This document shows positions 1 to 10,338 of a DNA stretch of 64,000 nt, one piece after another. The stretch is from contig NZ_VULX01000008.1 in the NCBI RefSeq assembly GCF_009696465.1, forward strand, positions 1-64,000, written 5' to 3'. Under the pieces are notes generated by a model. The model ran no database searches and had not been told where the DNA came from. It saw nothing but the letters and a program-made list of their open reading frames with translations. The position numbers and the translations under genes were made by a program. Position 1 is the stretch's first letter, and the number at the start of each line of letters is the position of its first letter. The stretch comes from Inconstantimicrobium porci. GTDB lineage: Bacteria; Bacillota; Clostridia; Clostridiales; Clostridiaceae.

Positions 1-161
1 CGATATAGTTATATAACGTCTTAGTACATACTATCTCTGAACGCTTGAATTTACCTGTTGATAGAGCACTTCCGACACATGCGTCTGGAGACCATGAGTT
101 AGTCTTAATTTGATTTACAGTATACTTTACGTGATTCTGTGTTATGATTTGGGTAATTCAT
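1..161 (-). pseudogene. IS30-family transposase remnant, left edge
   Basis: On the minus strand an AAGGAGG site (about 171-177) precedes an ATG at 161 that opens MNYPNHNTESRK, a start typical of clostridial IS30 transposases. The frame then stops after 18 codons. A second frame continues with a stretch including SWSPDACVG, STGKFKR and CTKTLYNYI, which is internal IS30 transposase sequence, and runs off the window edge. The piece therefore has an internal deletion and frameshift and is dead. An 11-bp inverted repeat (159-169 and 213-223) brackets the upstream leader, with a TATAAT-like box between gene and repeat. Family assignment is from remembered motifs. Confidence 0.75.
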
Positions 162-254
162 AGTGATTATCCTCCTTGTTATTTTGGTTTCACAACTTAA
201 TTATAACACGGGTAATCACTATGGATTTTTTATTGGTTCAATTTCATTATACAA

Positions 255-650
255 TTAGTCGTTTTTATAGTAATACATAACTACAATTTCACGCTGCTTT
301 GCAGAAAGATAGGCTATTTCGCGTCTCAAGATTCCTGCTGTTTCATTTTCAATAATCTTATTTTCGATGAAATAAGATGTCTCACATAAGTCCATGTTAT
401 TTATAGATTTGTCACATATATGTTTTTGCTTTTCAGATATATATCTTGTCCAGACATTATGTGCAATCTTAAATATGTAGCTGTTAAGATCGATGAAATT
501 ATCTTTTTTAAGCAGAACATCATAAACCTGAAGCACTATACGCTGTGCTAGTTCTTCTGCATCATCTATGTTCCGTGTCTTGTTCATAGCAAAGCCATAC
601 AGCGGTTTTATATATTGTTCAATTACATTGTCTGCAGTTATTTTATTCAT
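255..650 (-). pseudogene. ECF-type RNA polymerase sigma factor, 3'-truncated
   Basis: The 131-aa product carries sigma-70 region 2: the stretch around residues 12-60 includes IKPLYGFAMNKT, DDAEELAQRI and YIFKIAHNVW. It then has the first helix of region 4 (LSAKQREIVVMYYYKND near the end) and stops. Full-length clostridial relatives continue for several dozen residues with the region 4 helix-turn-helix that reads the -35 element, and this is missing here. The break coincides with the start of IS30-derived sequence at about 240, so insertion probably cut the gene. It is divergent from the giant glucan synthase gene, separated by about 175 bp, and may once have regulated it. A protein without region 4.2 is unlikely to work as a normal sigma factor. 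Confidence 0.8.
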
Positions 651-826
651 AAAATGCTCCTTTTAAATAAGTATTGATATTTCAGAGTGTTAATTTAATA
701 TTTACACTAATATACTGTGCTCAAAAATAAAAATGTTGGTAGATTTTATAAATAAATTATAAATAATTTTTACCAATAGGGGAAAACTATTTATAAAAAT
801 TAAGCATATGGAGAGAGGTGCTCTTA

Positions 827-3800
827 TTGAAAAACAGCAATTTTATTAATGAAGCAAAGGAAAGCTATAAAAGCATCCAGGATAGTTATAGATATTTAGC
901 AAATTATAGTTCAGAACATAAAGATATAATTACAGCCGGTGATTGGCTGCTTGATAATATATATCTTATTCAGAAAGCATTTAATATTTCTGTAGAAGGA
1001 TTATCAAAGAAGTATTTAAAAAGTATATTGGGTAAAGATGACCATAAAAATGTTATTGAGTATAGCAGGGAATATATAAATGAATTTTCTACAAGGCAAA
1101 ACAGAGAGAGAAACGAAGAAGAATCAATAGTTAAGTTCCTAAAGGACAAAGATGAGAAAAAGTATATATCAATTGGCGAGCTATGGGCATTTCCTATGGT
1201 GATATCATTTCAGATAATAATTAACCTTAAGAGTATTGTAGAGAAAATATGCACTATAACAAAGGATAGTTATGAGGGGCGTGAAAAAGTACAAAGCATA
1301 ATTAATCACAAGGAAAAAGATGAAATTTCAGATGAATTATTGGAGGATTGGCAGGAAAAGAGCAGTTCTTATGTAAATGCTGCTTTGGATTATATAAAAA
1401 ATAATATCATCAGTACTTCAGATGTTTATGAGAAATTAAAATCACAAACAAATATAGAACTAGATAGTGTCATAATTGAAGAAAAAAACGAGGAAGCAGA
1501 TTTAACAAGGAATATATCAGATTATATTTCTCTTTTAAGGTTTTTAAATAATATAGACTGGAAGAAGGTTTTTGATAAAAGTTCAAGAGTTGAAAATATA
1601 CTGATGCAGGATCCCTGCGGAGTTTACAGCAAAATGGACTATAGGTCTAAAGATTATTATAGAAAAGCTATTGAAAGATTATCAAGGAAATACAATATAG
1701 AAGAATATAAAATTGTAGAGAATGCACTTAAATTAAGCAGTGTAAGCAGTAGTACAGGTGATAATAATTATAAAACTCATATAGGATATTACATTGTGGA
1801 TAAAGGTCTTACAAGACTGAAAACAGATTTCGATATAAAAGACAAAGGAATGAATGAAAAGACAAAAGAAGTATTATTTATATGTTCTAATATTCTTCTT
1901 ACAGTCATTATTTCTCTGATTATTGCTTTTACTGCAGGATTTGAAAGTATAGTTCAGATACTTTTGCTGCTTATTCCATGTTCAGAGCTAAGCAATGGAA
2001 TAATAAACTGGAGTATTTCCAAACTTAAAGAACCAGAATTTGTGCCTAAAATGAATCTTGAAGAAGGTGTTGCTGATGAATGCAGAACTGTGGTGGTAGT
2101 TCCAGTTATAGTTGATTGTGCTAAGAAACTGAAAAAGTATGTCGACAATATTGAAACTTATTATATAAGTAACAAAGATAAAAATGTATTTTTTGCAGTG
2201 TTGTGTGATTTTGCAGATAGTAAAAATGAGCATGAAAAAAGTGATGATGAAATATGCAGTTATGGAATAAGTCTTGTGAAAAATTTAAATGAGAAATATG
2301 GCTTCAAGAATGATAAGTTCTTTTTTTTATGCAGAAAAAGAATATTCAATGTAGCAGATAATTTATATATGGGCTGGGAAAGAAAAAGAGGAAAGCTTGT
2401 TGAATTTATGGAACTTCTTCGTGGAAAAAATGATACATCTTATAATGTCTTTAGTGGAGATATTGAAAAGATAAAAAGTTCAAAATATATAATTACGCTT
2501 GACGCTGATACAGTGCTTCCTATGGGAACAGCAGCAAAGGTTATCGGTGCAATGAGCCATCCTTTAAATAAAGCTTATATTGATAAAGAGAATAAAGTAA
2601 TAAGAGGATATGGCATCATGCAGCCAAGGGTAAGCATAAGTGTAGAGTCAATGAATAAAACTTACTTTTCAAAGATATTTAGTATGGATGGTGGACTTGA
2701 TATTTATACCACAGCAGCATCTGATACTTACGAAGATCTTTTCAGCGAAGGTTCTTTTACAGGCAAAGGTATAATAGATATAGATACTTTTATGACTGTT
2801 ATTAAGGATGAAATTCCTGAAAATCTTGTGCTCAGTCATGATCTTCTGGAAGGATTATATGCTAGGTGCGCACTTTTAAGTGATGTTGAATTAATTGATT
2901 CATATCCATCGCATTATGATTCTAATACAGCAAGACTGGAAAGATGGGTAAGGGGTGACTGGCAGATAATTTCATGGATGATAAATAGCAGGATTTCTAT
3001 CTTAGGTAAATGGAAGATATTTGATAATTTAAGAAGAAGTCTGATTGCACCTACAATTATAATTGGAATATTTGCTAATTTATTATTCTGGAAGAATACA
3101 ACTTTATGGACAACAGCTTTTATACTGCAGGCTTTTCTTATAGTGCTTTTTACAGTAACTGATTTTGTGGTTACTCCTATGAAAAACAAGAAGATACAGA
3201 TAAGAAGTTTTGAACAGGTACTGCTTATTTTATCTTTTCTGCCTAATCAATGCGTACTGATGATAAAAGCTATAAGCAAGACTTTATATAGAATGATTAT
3301 TAGTAAAAAGCATCTCCTTGAATGGACTACAGCAGAAAATGCAGAGAAAAAGAGTGGGAATACACTTCTTCATTACGTAAAGAAGCAGTGGGTATCATCA
3401 GTTATTGGATTTTTATTTATTTATTTTAATTTTAATATAAACTTTACTTTTGGATTATCTAATATTCCTATCGGCATTTTATGGGTTCTTAATCCGTATA
3501 TTTGTTACAGTATTTCGAAGGAAAGAAGAAAAATATCATTTGATTTCAGTAGTGAAGATAATGCAATATTACATGAAATAGCAAGAAGGACATGGTGCTA
3601 TTATGATAACTTCGTTAATGATGAAAATAATTACCTTGCTCCTGATAATTATCAGGAGGAGCCTAATAATGGCATAGCATATAGGACCTCACCTACTAAT
3701 ATTGGACTTTCACTGCTTAGCGCTGTTTCAGCATATGATATAGGATATATAAATGTAATAGAATTAATAAATCATGTATCACATATTATAAATTCAACAA

Positions 3801-6800
3801 GAAAACTTGAAAAATATAAAGGCTTACTTTTTAACTGGTACGATACAAGAAGTATGGTTCCTCTTTATCCAAGGTATGTATCTTCAGTAGACTGTGGTAA
3901 TTTTATTGGATATATTATGGTGCTTAAAAAGTCTCTTGAAGATGCTGTCAAAAATCCTGTTTTTAGGATAAAGGAAGCATCATCGCTTACAGATATTATA
4001 AAACTTGCAGGATCTGAAATTGATGATGACAGCTATTATGAAGAGGAGATAAATAATCTAAATAATAATGAAATTACAGTAGAATATTTCAGAGAAATTC
4101 TGAAAGGTATTATTAAGAAGGCACAACTTATTGTTGAAAAAGACAGTGAAAAGGAGATGTTTTATCATAAACAGCTTATAAAAGAATCTTGTTTAAAGCT
4201 TGAATTAATAAGTAGCTATGATGATAGCATAATGAATAAGCCATTACTTAATAGTGAGGACACATATGTAGAAGTAATAAAAAAGTATAATAAATGCTTA
4301 AAGGATATAGAGAAAATTTTAAACGAAACAGATCTCGGAATTCTATATGATAAAGAGAGAAAGTTATTTTATATTGGTATAAATGTGGAAAATGGAGAAA
4401 AGAGTGAAGGATATTATGATTTTCTTGCTTCTGAATCCAGGATAACTTCTTTTCTAGCAATTATACGAGGAGATGTTGATTATACACACTGGTTCAAATT
4501 ATCAAGAGCTAAAGGAAAGATATTTGGCAGCAAGGTGTTAAGCTCATGGAGTGGTACAATGTTTGAATACTTTATGCCTTCATTAATCATGAAAAGCTAT
4601 GAAGATACGCTGCTTGACAACACATATAAAAGCGTGGTTAATGCACAGATTAAATATGCTGAGAAACATAATGTGCCATGGGGAATTTCTGAATCAGCAT
4701 ATTATCTTTTTGATTCTGCCTACAATTATCAGTATAAAGCTTTTGGTGTTCCAGGGCTTGGGCTTAAGAGAGGATTAGAAGATGAACTGGTAGTATCTCC
4801 ATATTCTACAGTAATATCTATGGAATATGATATAAGAAGGGGAATAGATAATCTAAAAAGGCTTATGAGAAGAGGTCTTCTTGGCAAATATGGTTTCTTT
4901 GATGCTATTGATTTTACTAAGGGAAGAATGGTTAGGAATAAGCAAAGCATAATTATTAAAAATTATATGGTACATCATAATGGAATGGTTATGATGGCGC
5001 TTGATAATATAATAAATAATGATGTTTTTAAGAAAAGATTTCATTCTATATCTGAAGTTAAAGCATATGAAATTCTTCTAAAAGAAAAAGATATTCATAA
5101 TTATGTTTATGATAGGGAAAGTGTTCCTATGGATTTAGGACTTCATTATGTTGAGGAAAAGCTTATTAAGAGAGAGGTCTTACGCAAAAATGAAGTTAAT
5201 CTGTTATCTAATGGATCGTATACTGTTATGACAACTGGTTTTGGCAGCGGAGTATCAAAGAAAGATTCTATGACAGTTAACAGGTGGAGAGAAGATCCAT
5301 CAATTCAAAAGGGCGGCATCTTCATATATATTAAAAATCTTAATTCAAATGAATTTTGGAGCTGTAGCTATGAACCATGCAAAATAAAGGGAGATTCACA
5401 GGAGGTTTCTTTCAGTGAGGATATGTCATGTTATAAGAGAACGGTCGGTAATATAGAAACAAGTGAGAAGATTATTGTAAGTTCTGAAGATGACGGCGAA
5501 ATAAGAAGAATCACAGTGAAGAATAACAGCAGCAGTATACGTACTATTGAAGTTACAAGCTATATGGAAGTAACTTTAGCACCTTATAAGACTGATTATC
5601 TTCATCCTGCTTTTTCTAATCTGTTTATTGCTACTGAATATGATGAGGAAAGCAGTACAATACTTGCAATGAGAAGACCTAGAGCGAAAGGTCAAAATAA
5701 ACCTTATGTTGCACAAAGTGTATTTATTGAAGGAAAACAGACTGGAAGTATAAGCTATGAAACAGATAGAGAGAAATTTGTTGGTAGAGATAGAAATTTA
5801 AAATATCCAAGAGCTATGGATAATGATTCATCTCTTCAAAATTCAATCGGAACTGTACTTGATCCTATTTTATCAATGCGTGTAAGACTAGAAATAAAAC
5901 CACATGAAGAATCATCTGTAAGTTATATTATTATGACTGCTAATTCAAGGAAAGATGCGGTTTTATTAAGCAATAAATATAAAAATGCAGATGTAATAAG
6001 AAATGCTTTCATGGAAAGCAGAAAGTCTGCCAAAGACTTTTTGAAGGAGGAAGGAATAAAGTCTGAGACAGCTAATATTTACTGTTCATTAGCTGATAAT
6101 ATTATTTATGGAAATAGACTAGAAAAAAATAAAGTAAATATATCATCATACAAAGGCAATATAAGAAATTTATGGAGTTTTGGTATTTCAGGAGATCTTC
6201 CTATAATGCTGCTTGTGATTAGCAGTATTAAAGATACTGATGTACTTAGAAGTGTAATAACTATGCACAGATATTGGAATAAAAAAGGTTTGAATTGTGA
6301 CTTTGTAATCTATGATGATGAAGAATCAAGCTATGATATGTATCTTAAGAATTCTATAGTTGATACAGTAAATTCAACACCATCAAGAGATATGTGGAAT
6401 AAACCTTCAGGAATATATGTTGTTACAAAATCAGCAGGATCAGATTCATTGACATTTCTTAAAGCTATGGCAAAGTTCATAATCTGTGATAAATCTGTGT
6501 TTAATATAAATCAGACTGTGGATAAAAATGAAAATGATGAATTATGTGTTTTTGATCTGAAGAATAACAACTTATATACTGACAGCATTTTTAATAAAGA
6601 TGAACTTGATATATTTAATGGATATGGTGGTTTTAGAAAGAATACAGGCAGCTATGTAATAATTCTTAATAATAAAAATGTAACTCCTGCACCATGGATA
6701 AATGTGCTCAGCAATGAGAACTTTGGCTGTATAGTTACAGAAAGCGGTGGAGGATATACATGGGCATACAATTCAAGAGAGTTTAAACTTACACCATGGA

Positions 6801-9004
6801 CAAATGACTGGATAATTGATGGCAGTTATGAAGCTTTATATTTAAGAGATGATGACAGAGGTGAGATATTCTCAATAATGAGCAAACCCATAAGAGATGA
6901 TGGGGAATATGTTATTGAACATTGCTTTGGATATACTGAATACAGTCATCGATATAACAACATTAATGGCAAGGTAAGGGTGTTTGTACCGCATGATGAA
7001 AAGATGAAAGTGCTTATAGTAAATCTTCAGAATCTTGGAGAAAGCACTGCTCATATTTCATTATCATATTATGCACAGATTGTAATGGGGACTGCTTATG
7101 AGGAAAATAATAATTTCATTTACACTGATATAAATAAAGAGAATGGATATATATTTGCATCTAATATAGCAACTCCTTTTTGGAATGATGAGAAAATGTA
7201 TCTTTCAATATTAAATGGTGATAATAAAAGTTTTACTGGTGACAGAATGGAGTTTATAGGTGATGAAGGAGACATATCATATCCTAAAGCAATGAAATTT
7301 AAAAACTTGAATGGAAAAAGTGGTTTTAATGATCCATGTTTAAGTGAGATGTGTTCAGTAGAAATAGAGAGTGGTGAAGAAAAACAGCTGTTTATTATCC
7401 TAGGAATAGAGAATAGCATAGAAGAGATAAATTCAAAACTCTTAAGGTATAAGAATAGTGATATTAATAAGATACTGGATAAAACAACTGACTGGTGGGA
7501 TAAATTCCTTCATAAGATACAGATAAAGACTCCAGAAAAGTCTATGGATTACATGATTAATGGATGGCTGATGTATCAGACAGCAGCATGCAGGTATTAT
7601 GGAAGATCTGCTTTTTATCAGAGTGGAGGTGCTTTTGGTTTTAGGGATCAGCTGCAGGATTCATTGGCTCTTTCAATATTAGATGAGCGCATAACAAGAA
7701 AGCAGATACTTTTATCATGTTCAAGGCAGTATGAAGAGGGAGATGTCCAGCATTGGTATCATCCTGTAATCAACAGTGGTATAAGAACAAGATTTAGTGA
7801 TGATTTATTATGGCTTCCTTATGTATTGTCAAAATATATATTTAGAAGCGGTGATTATGATATTCTTGATGAAAAAGTCTGCTACATAAAGGATACACTA
7901 CTTTCAGAAGGAGAAGATGAAAGATATACTGAAAACTATAATCCTTCTTATGAAGATACAGTTTATAATCATGCACTTAAGGCAATCAAGAAGTCATTAA
8001 AATTTGGTGATCATAACATTCCTTTAATGGGCTGTGGCGACTGGAATGATGGCATGAATACAGTTGGCAATAAAGGAAAAGGAGAAAGTGTATGGCTTGG
8101 ATGGTTCTTAATAGATATTTTACGAGATTTTAAGGTACTTGCGCAATATAAAAGAGATGATGAAACAGTAAAGCTTATGGAAAACAGCAGGAATTTTATT
8201 ATCGAAAATATTGAAAAAAATGCCTGGGATGGTGGATGGTATAGAAGAGCATATTTTGATGACGGAATTCCTCTAGGTTCAAGGGATAATGATGAATGTA
8301 CAATTGATTCACTAAGTCAGAGCTGGTCTGTAATTTCAGAAGGCGGTAGAAAAGCAAGAACAGAAGAAGCCATGAATTCACTGGCAAATAACTTAGTAAG
8401 GGAAGATATAGGAATAATAAGGCTTCTTGCACCGTCATTCAAGAATTCTTCTTTGGAACCAGGATATATCAAAGGGTATCTTGAAGGTGTCAGAGAAAAT
8501 GGAGGACAGTATACTCATGCAGCAGTATGGGTAATCCTTGCACAGACTAAAATGGGGAATGGAGATACTGCAGAAAAGTATTATAGAATGATAAATCCTA
8601 TTAGTCATTCTTCAACAAGAATTCTTGCAAATAAATATAAAGTAGAGCCTTATGTAATATGTGCAGATGTTTATAATAATGACCAGCATGAAGGAAGAGG
8701 AGGATGGTCATGGTACACTGGAGCCAGCGGCTGGTTCTATAAAGTAGGAATTGAAAATATTTTAGGATATAAAAAGATTAATGGTGAAGGATTTTCTATA
8801 AAACCATGCATACCATCATCATGGGATGAATATTATATTAAAGTGAATGAGAAATCTTGTATTTATAACATTCACGTTGTCCGCGGAAAAGAAGCAAAAA
8901 TCATTCTTGATGATGAAGAAATTCAAGGTGATATAATTAACTTCAAAAAAGGCGAACATAATTTAACTTTTATGATTAAAAAACAAAATACTGGGCACAA
9001 TTAA
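827..9004 (+). CDS. Giant GT84/GH94 cyclic beta-glucan synthase-like membrane protein
   Basis: About 2,725 aa. The order resembles NdvB/ChvB cyclic beta-1,2-glucan synthases. It has an N-terminal helical region, membrane helices near residues 350-395, a GT2-like glycosyltransferase core with ITLDADTVLP near residue 560 and the RWVRGDWQ motif near 705, and more membrane helices near 740-790 and 855-885. A glucoamylase-like (alpha/alpha) segment follows near 1,190-1,400, then a C-terminal GH94 phosphorylase-like module with CGDWNDGMN near residue 2,405 and EGRGGWSWYTG near 2,625. By family knowledge it would polymerise and cyclise or trim a beta-glucan at the membrane; the linkage made here is unknown. 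Start: the GTG at 818 sits 2-3 nt from the GGAGAG, whereas TTG at 827 has GAGAGGTG at a normal distance, so TTG is preferred. No frameshift seen. Confidence 0.85.
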   Translation: MKNSNFINEAKESYKSIQDSYRYLANYSSEHKDIITAGDWLLDNIYLIQKAFNISVEGLSKKYLKSILGKDDHKNVIEYSREYINEFSTRQNRERNEEESIVKFLKDKDEKKYISIGELWAFPMVISFQIIINLKSIVEKICTITKDSYEGREKVQSIINHKEKDEISDELLEDWQEKSSSYVNAALDYIKNNIISTSDVYEKLKSQTNIELDSVIIEEKNEEADLTRNISDYISLLRFLNNIDWKKVFDKSSRVENILMQDPCGVYSKMDYRSKDYYRKAIERLSRKYNIEEYKIVENALKLSSVSSSTGDNNYKTHIGYYIVDKGLTRLKTDFDIKDKGMNEKTKEVLFICSNILLTVIISLIIAFTAGFESIVQILLLLIPCSELSNGIINWSISKLKEPEFVPKMNLEEGVADECRTVVVVPVIVDCAKKLKKYVDNIETYYISNKDKNVFFAVLCDFADSKNEHEKSDDEICSYGISLVKNLNEKYGFKNDKFFFLCRKRIFNVADNLYMGWERKRGKLVEFMELLRGKNDTSYNVFSGDIEKIKSSKYIITLDADTVLPMGTAAKVIGAMSHPLNKAYIDKENKVIRGYGIMQPRVSISVESMNKTYFSKIFSMDGGLDIYTTAASDTYEDLFSEGSFTGKGIIDIDTFMTVIKDEIPENLVLSHDLLEGLYARCALLSDVELIDSYPSHYDSNTARLERWVRGDWQIISWMINSRISILGKWKIFDNLRRSLIAPTIIIGIFANLLFWKNTTLWTTAFILQAFLIVLFTVTDFVVTPMKNKKIQIRSFEQVLLILSFLPNQCVLMIKAISKTLYRMIISKKHLLEWTTAENAEKKSGNTLLHYVKKQWVSSVIGFLFIYFNFNINFTFGLSNIPIGILWVLNPYICYSISKERRKISFDFSSEDNAILHEIARRTWCYYDNFVNDENNYLAPDNYQEEPNNGIAYRTSPTNIGLSLLSAVSAYDIGYINVIELINHVSHIINSTRKLEKYKGLLFNWYDTRSMVPLYPRYVSSVDCGNFIGYIMVLKKSLEDAVKNPVFRIKEASSLTDIIKLAGSEIDDDSYYEEEINNLNNNEITVEYFREILKGIIKKAQLIVEKDSEKEMFYHKQLIKESCLKLELISSYDDSIMNKPLLNSEDTYVEVIKKYNKCLKDIEKILNETDLGILYDKERKLFYIGINVENGEKSEGYYDFLASESRITSFLAIIRGDVDYTHWFKLSRAKGKIFGSKVLSSWSGTMFEYFMPSLIMKSYEDTLLDNTYKSVVNAQIKYAEKHNVPWGISESAYYLFDSAYNYQYKAFGVPGLGLKRGLEDELVVSPYSTVISMEYDIRRGIDNLKRLMRRGLLGKYGFFDAIDFTKGRMVRNKQSIIIKNYMVHHNGMVMMALDNIINNDVFKKRFHSISEVKAYEILLKEKDIHNYVYDRESVPMDLGLHYVEEKLIKREVLRKNEVNLLSNGSYTVMTTGFGSGVSKKDSMTVNRWREDPSIQKGGIFIYIKNLNSNEFWSCSYEPCKIKGDSQEVSFSEDMSCYKRTVGNIETSEKIIVSSEDDGEIRRITVKNNSSSIRTIEVTSYMEVTLAPYKTDYLHPAFSNLFIATEYDEESSTILAMRRPRAKGQNKPYVAQSVFIEGKQTGSISYETDREKFVGRDRNLKYPRAMDNDSSLQNSIGTVLDPILSMRVRLEIKPHEESSVSYIIMTANSRKDAVLLSNKYKNADVIRNAFMESRKSAKDFLKEEGIKSETANIYCSLADNIIYGNRLEKNKVNISSYKGNIRNLWSFGISGDLPIMLLVISSIKDTDVLRSVITMHRYWNKKGLNCDFVIYDDEESSYDMYLKNSIVDTVNSTPSRDMWNKPSGIYVVTKSAGSDSLTFLKAMAKFIICDKSVFNINQTVDKNENDELCVFDLKNNNLYTDSIFNKDELDIFNGYGGFRKNTGSYVIILNNKNVTPAPWINVLSNENFGCIVTESGGGYTWAYNSREFKLTPWTNDWIIDGSYEALYLRDDDRGEIFSIMSKPIRDDGEYVIEHCFGYTEYSHRYNNINGKVRVFVPHDEKMKVLIVNLQNLGESTAHISLSYYAQIVMGTAYEENNNFIYTDINKENGYIFASNIATPFWNDEKMYLSILNGDNKSFTGDRMEFIGDEGDISYPKAMKFKNLNGKSGFNDPCLSEMCSVEIESGEEKQLFIILGIENSIEEINSKLLRYKNSDINKILDKTTDWWDKFLHKIQIKTPEKSMDYMINGWLMYQTAACRYYGRSAFYQSGGAFGFRDQLQDSLALSILDERITRKQILLSCSRQYEEGDVQHWYHPVINSGIRTRFSDDLLWLPYVLSKYIFRSGDYDILDEKVCYIKDTLLSEGEDERYTENYNPSYEDTVYNHALKAIKKSLKFGDHNIPLMGCGDWNDGMNTVGNKGKGESVWLGWFLIDILRDFKVLAQYKRDDETVKLMENSRNFIIENIEKNAWDGGWYRRAYFDDGIPLGSRDNDECTIDSLSQSWSVISEGGRKARTEEAMNSLANNLVREDIGIIRLLAPSFKNSSLEPGYIKGYLEGVRENGGQYTHAAVWVILAQTKMGNGDTAEKYYRMINPISHSSTRILANKYKVEPYVICADVYNNDQHEGRGGWSWYTGASGWFYKVGIENILGYKKINGEGFSIKPCIPSSWDEYYIKVNEKSCIYNIHVVRGKEAKIILDDEEIQGDIINFKKGEHNLTFMIKKQNTGHN

Positions 9005-9060
9005 AAATGTAGCCAAAACAAATTTAAAACCACAATTCACAATAAAACCTTTCAAACCTA

Positions 9061-9104
9061 AAAAGAGAAAAGCAGGATGAGAAATCATCTTGCTTTTCTC
9101 TTTT
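9061..9104. terminator. Bidirectional Rho-independent terminator
   Basis: A 20-bp near-perfect stem (9061-9080 with 9085-9104) around a GAAA loop, A-rich on one side and T-rich on the other. It separates two convergent genes, the glucan synthase and the lipase, and can serve both. Confidence 0.9.
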
Positions 9105-9111
9105 ACTAATA

Positions 9112-9786
9112 TTATAGTTGTGAAAGCATTAATGCCCAGCTTTTGAACTTGTCTTGAAGATATTTTTGTATACGCTCATCCTCCTGACTGCCATCATGAG
9201 GTGTAGATATTGTTGTTATGCTTTCAATCCAATGTTGACCACCTTTAAACAAAGAATTTGTATTAATGCCTGTAGCTTGAATTTCATCTTTACTGCCTTC
9301 TTCAAGCAGTTGAGCTAGTAATCTGATAGTCTCTCCACCCATGCTATGACCAATCAAATGAACCTTTTGTATTTCTCCGTTTTTAGATTTCCCTAAATAT
9401 TTCAAAACTCCTTTGTATGTTTTTCCATATCTGTTATGACCAGCTTTAGATGAGTGAGCTTGTCCATAGTCAACGGTTCCTCCAATAAGGTAAGAGTATA
9501 ACTCACATGCTCTATCCCAGTTGCTTGATAGAGGGCCAATTGATGGAGTATAAACTTCGTAACCCTGGGTTTCCAGTATTTTTTTAATACTGTTTTTTCC
9601 GCCCCAGTAATTAAGGCCAAAGAATTCATCGTTTCCCCAACCAAACAAACCATGAACTAGTACTATGGGATATTTGTTCGTACGTATCAGCGTTTTTGCA
9701 GATGTGTTTTTTAGATTAAGTGGTGCTATAAATATAGAGAATAAAATAACTAGAAGTAAACAAAATGATTTTTTGAGTTTTTTCAC
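9112..9786 (-). CDS. Secreted family I.5-like lipase, C-terminally truncated
   Basis: 224 aa from a GTG at 9786 with AGGAGG upstream. Residues 1-30 form a signal peptide (KKLKK, hydrophobic core, NTSA-K). Oxyanion motif VHGLFGWG is at 44-51 and the nucleophile elbow GHSMGG at 146-151 (Ser148). The AHSSKAGHNRYGK segment at 110-122 resembles the zinc-binding histidine region of staphylococcal/Geobacillus lipases. After STPHDG at about residue 195 the protein runs only 29 more residues, while the family is usually near 400 aa with the catalytic Asp and His further on. Neither residue is present, so the product is probably inactive, a decaying gene. It converges on the glucan synthase terminator. 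Confidence 0.7.
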   Translation of the reverse strand: MKKLKKSFCLLLVILFSIFIAPLNLKNTSAKTLIRTNKYPIVLVHGLFGWGNDEFFGLNYWGGKNSIKKILETQGYEVYTPSIGPLSSNWDRACELYSYLIGGTVDYGQAHSSKAGHNRYGKTYKGVLKYLGKSKNGEIQKVHLIGHSMGGETIRLLAQLLEEGSKDEIQATGINTNSLFKGGQHWIESITTISTPHDGSQEDERIQKYLQDKFKSWALMLSQL

Positions 9787-9933
9787 AACAATTCCTCCTA
9801 AATTTATGGATATTATATATTTATTTGGTAGAGCAATAAAGTATACTTGTATACAAACTTGTGGTTAAGTGGATTGAGAATATGAGCTACAAAGACAATT
9901 TTGAAGAAATATAAAAAGAAAAGATGAAATTAG

Positions 9934-9968
9934 AAAAAGACAGTCTAATAATTACAGACTGTCTTTTT
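9934..9968. terminator. Rho-independent terminator
   Basis: Perfect 13-bp stem AAAAAGACAGTCT / AGACTGTCTTTTT with a 9-nt loop. It lies just downstream of the minus-strand 58-aa ORF and is followed by Ts on both strands. Confidence 0.85.
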
Positions 9969-10010
9969 GAGTTTCGAGAGAAAGTTGATTAATTTTAGTA
10001 TAGGTAAAGG

Positions 10011-10187
10011 CTATAGAGCACCGTCATCATCTGGACTTATGTAGTCAAATTCCTGGTAAGAAATATTATTGACTACAATATCATCAGTCACAGGATCGGC
10101 GGTATAATTATTATGGCTAATTTTAAGTTCTTTTTTAGAAGGTTTCAAAATGTCTCTTACATGCGGTAAATATTCATTTTCTTTCAT
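10011..10187 (-). CDS. Small acidic protein, 58 aa, unknown
   Basis: ATG at 10187 is preceded by a GAGGTG ribosome site about 7 nt upstream, the frame is open for 58 codons and ends 40 bp before a strong terminator. The product begins MKENEYLPHVRDILKPSKK and ends in an acidic SPDDDGAL tail. There is no signal peptide, membrane segment or cysteine motif. I do not recognise the family. The clean ribosome site plus terminator argue that it is really expressed as a single-gene unit. It is divergent from the broken GtrB-like gene. Confidence 0.55.
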   Translation of the reverse strand: MKENEYLPHVRDILKPSKKELKISHNNYTADPVTDDIVVNNISYQEFDYISPDDDGAL

Positions 10188-10338
10188 TTAGATTCACCTC
10201 GTAAAAACATAATAAAAACAAATAAGAAGCATTATTAGTTTAACCTTTGTATAAATAATAATACCTTAAGTTATTAGAAGAGTTTCATATATTAACTAAT
10301 TATATTGGCAGGTATTAGGAATAATATAATGGCCCTTA

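Noticed and set aside
9402-9653. 83-aa minus-strand ORF within the lipase gene
   Set aside because: Alternative frame of the lipase with no ribosome site; signal peptide and GHSMGG are in the other frame.
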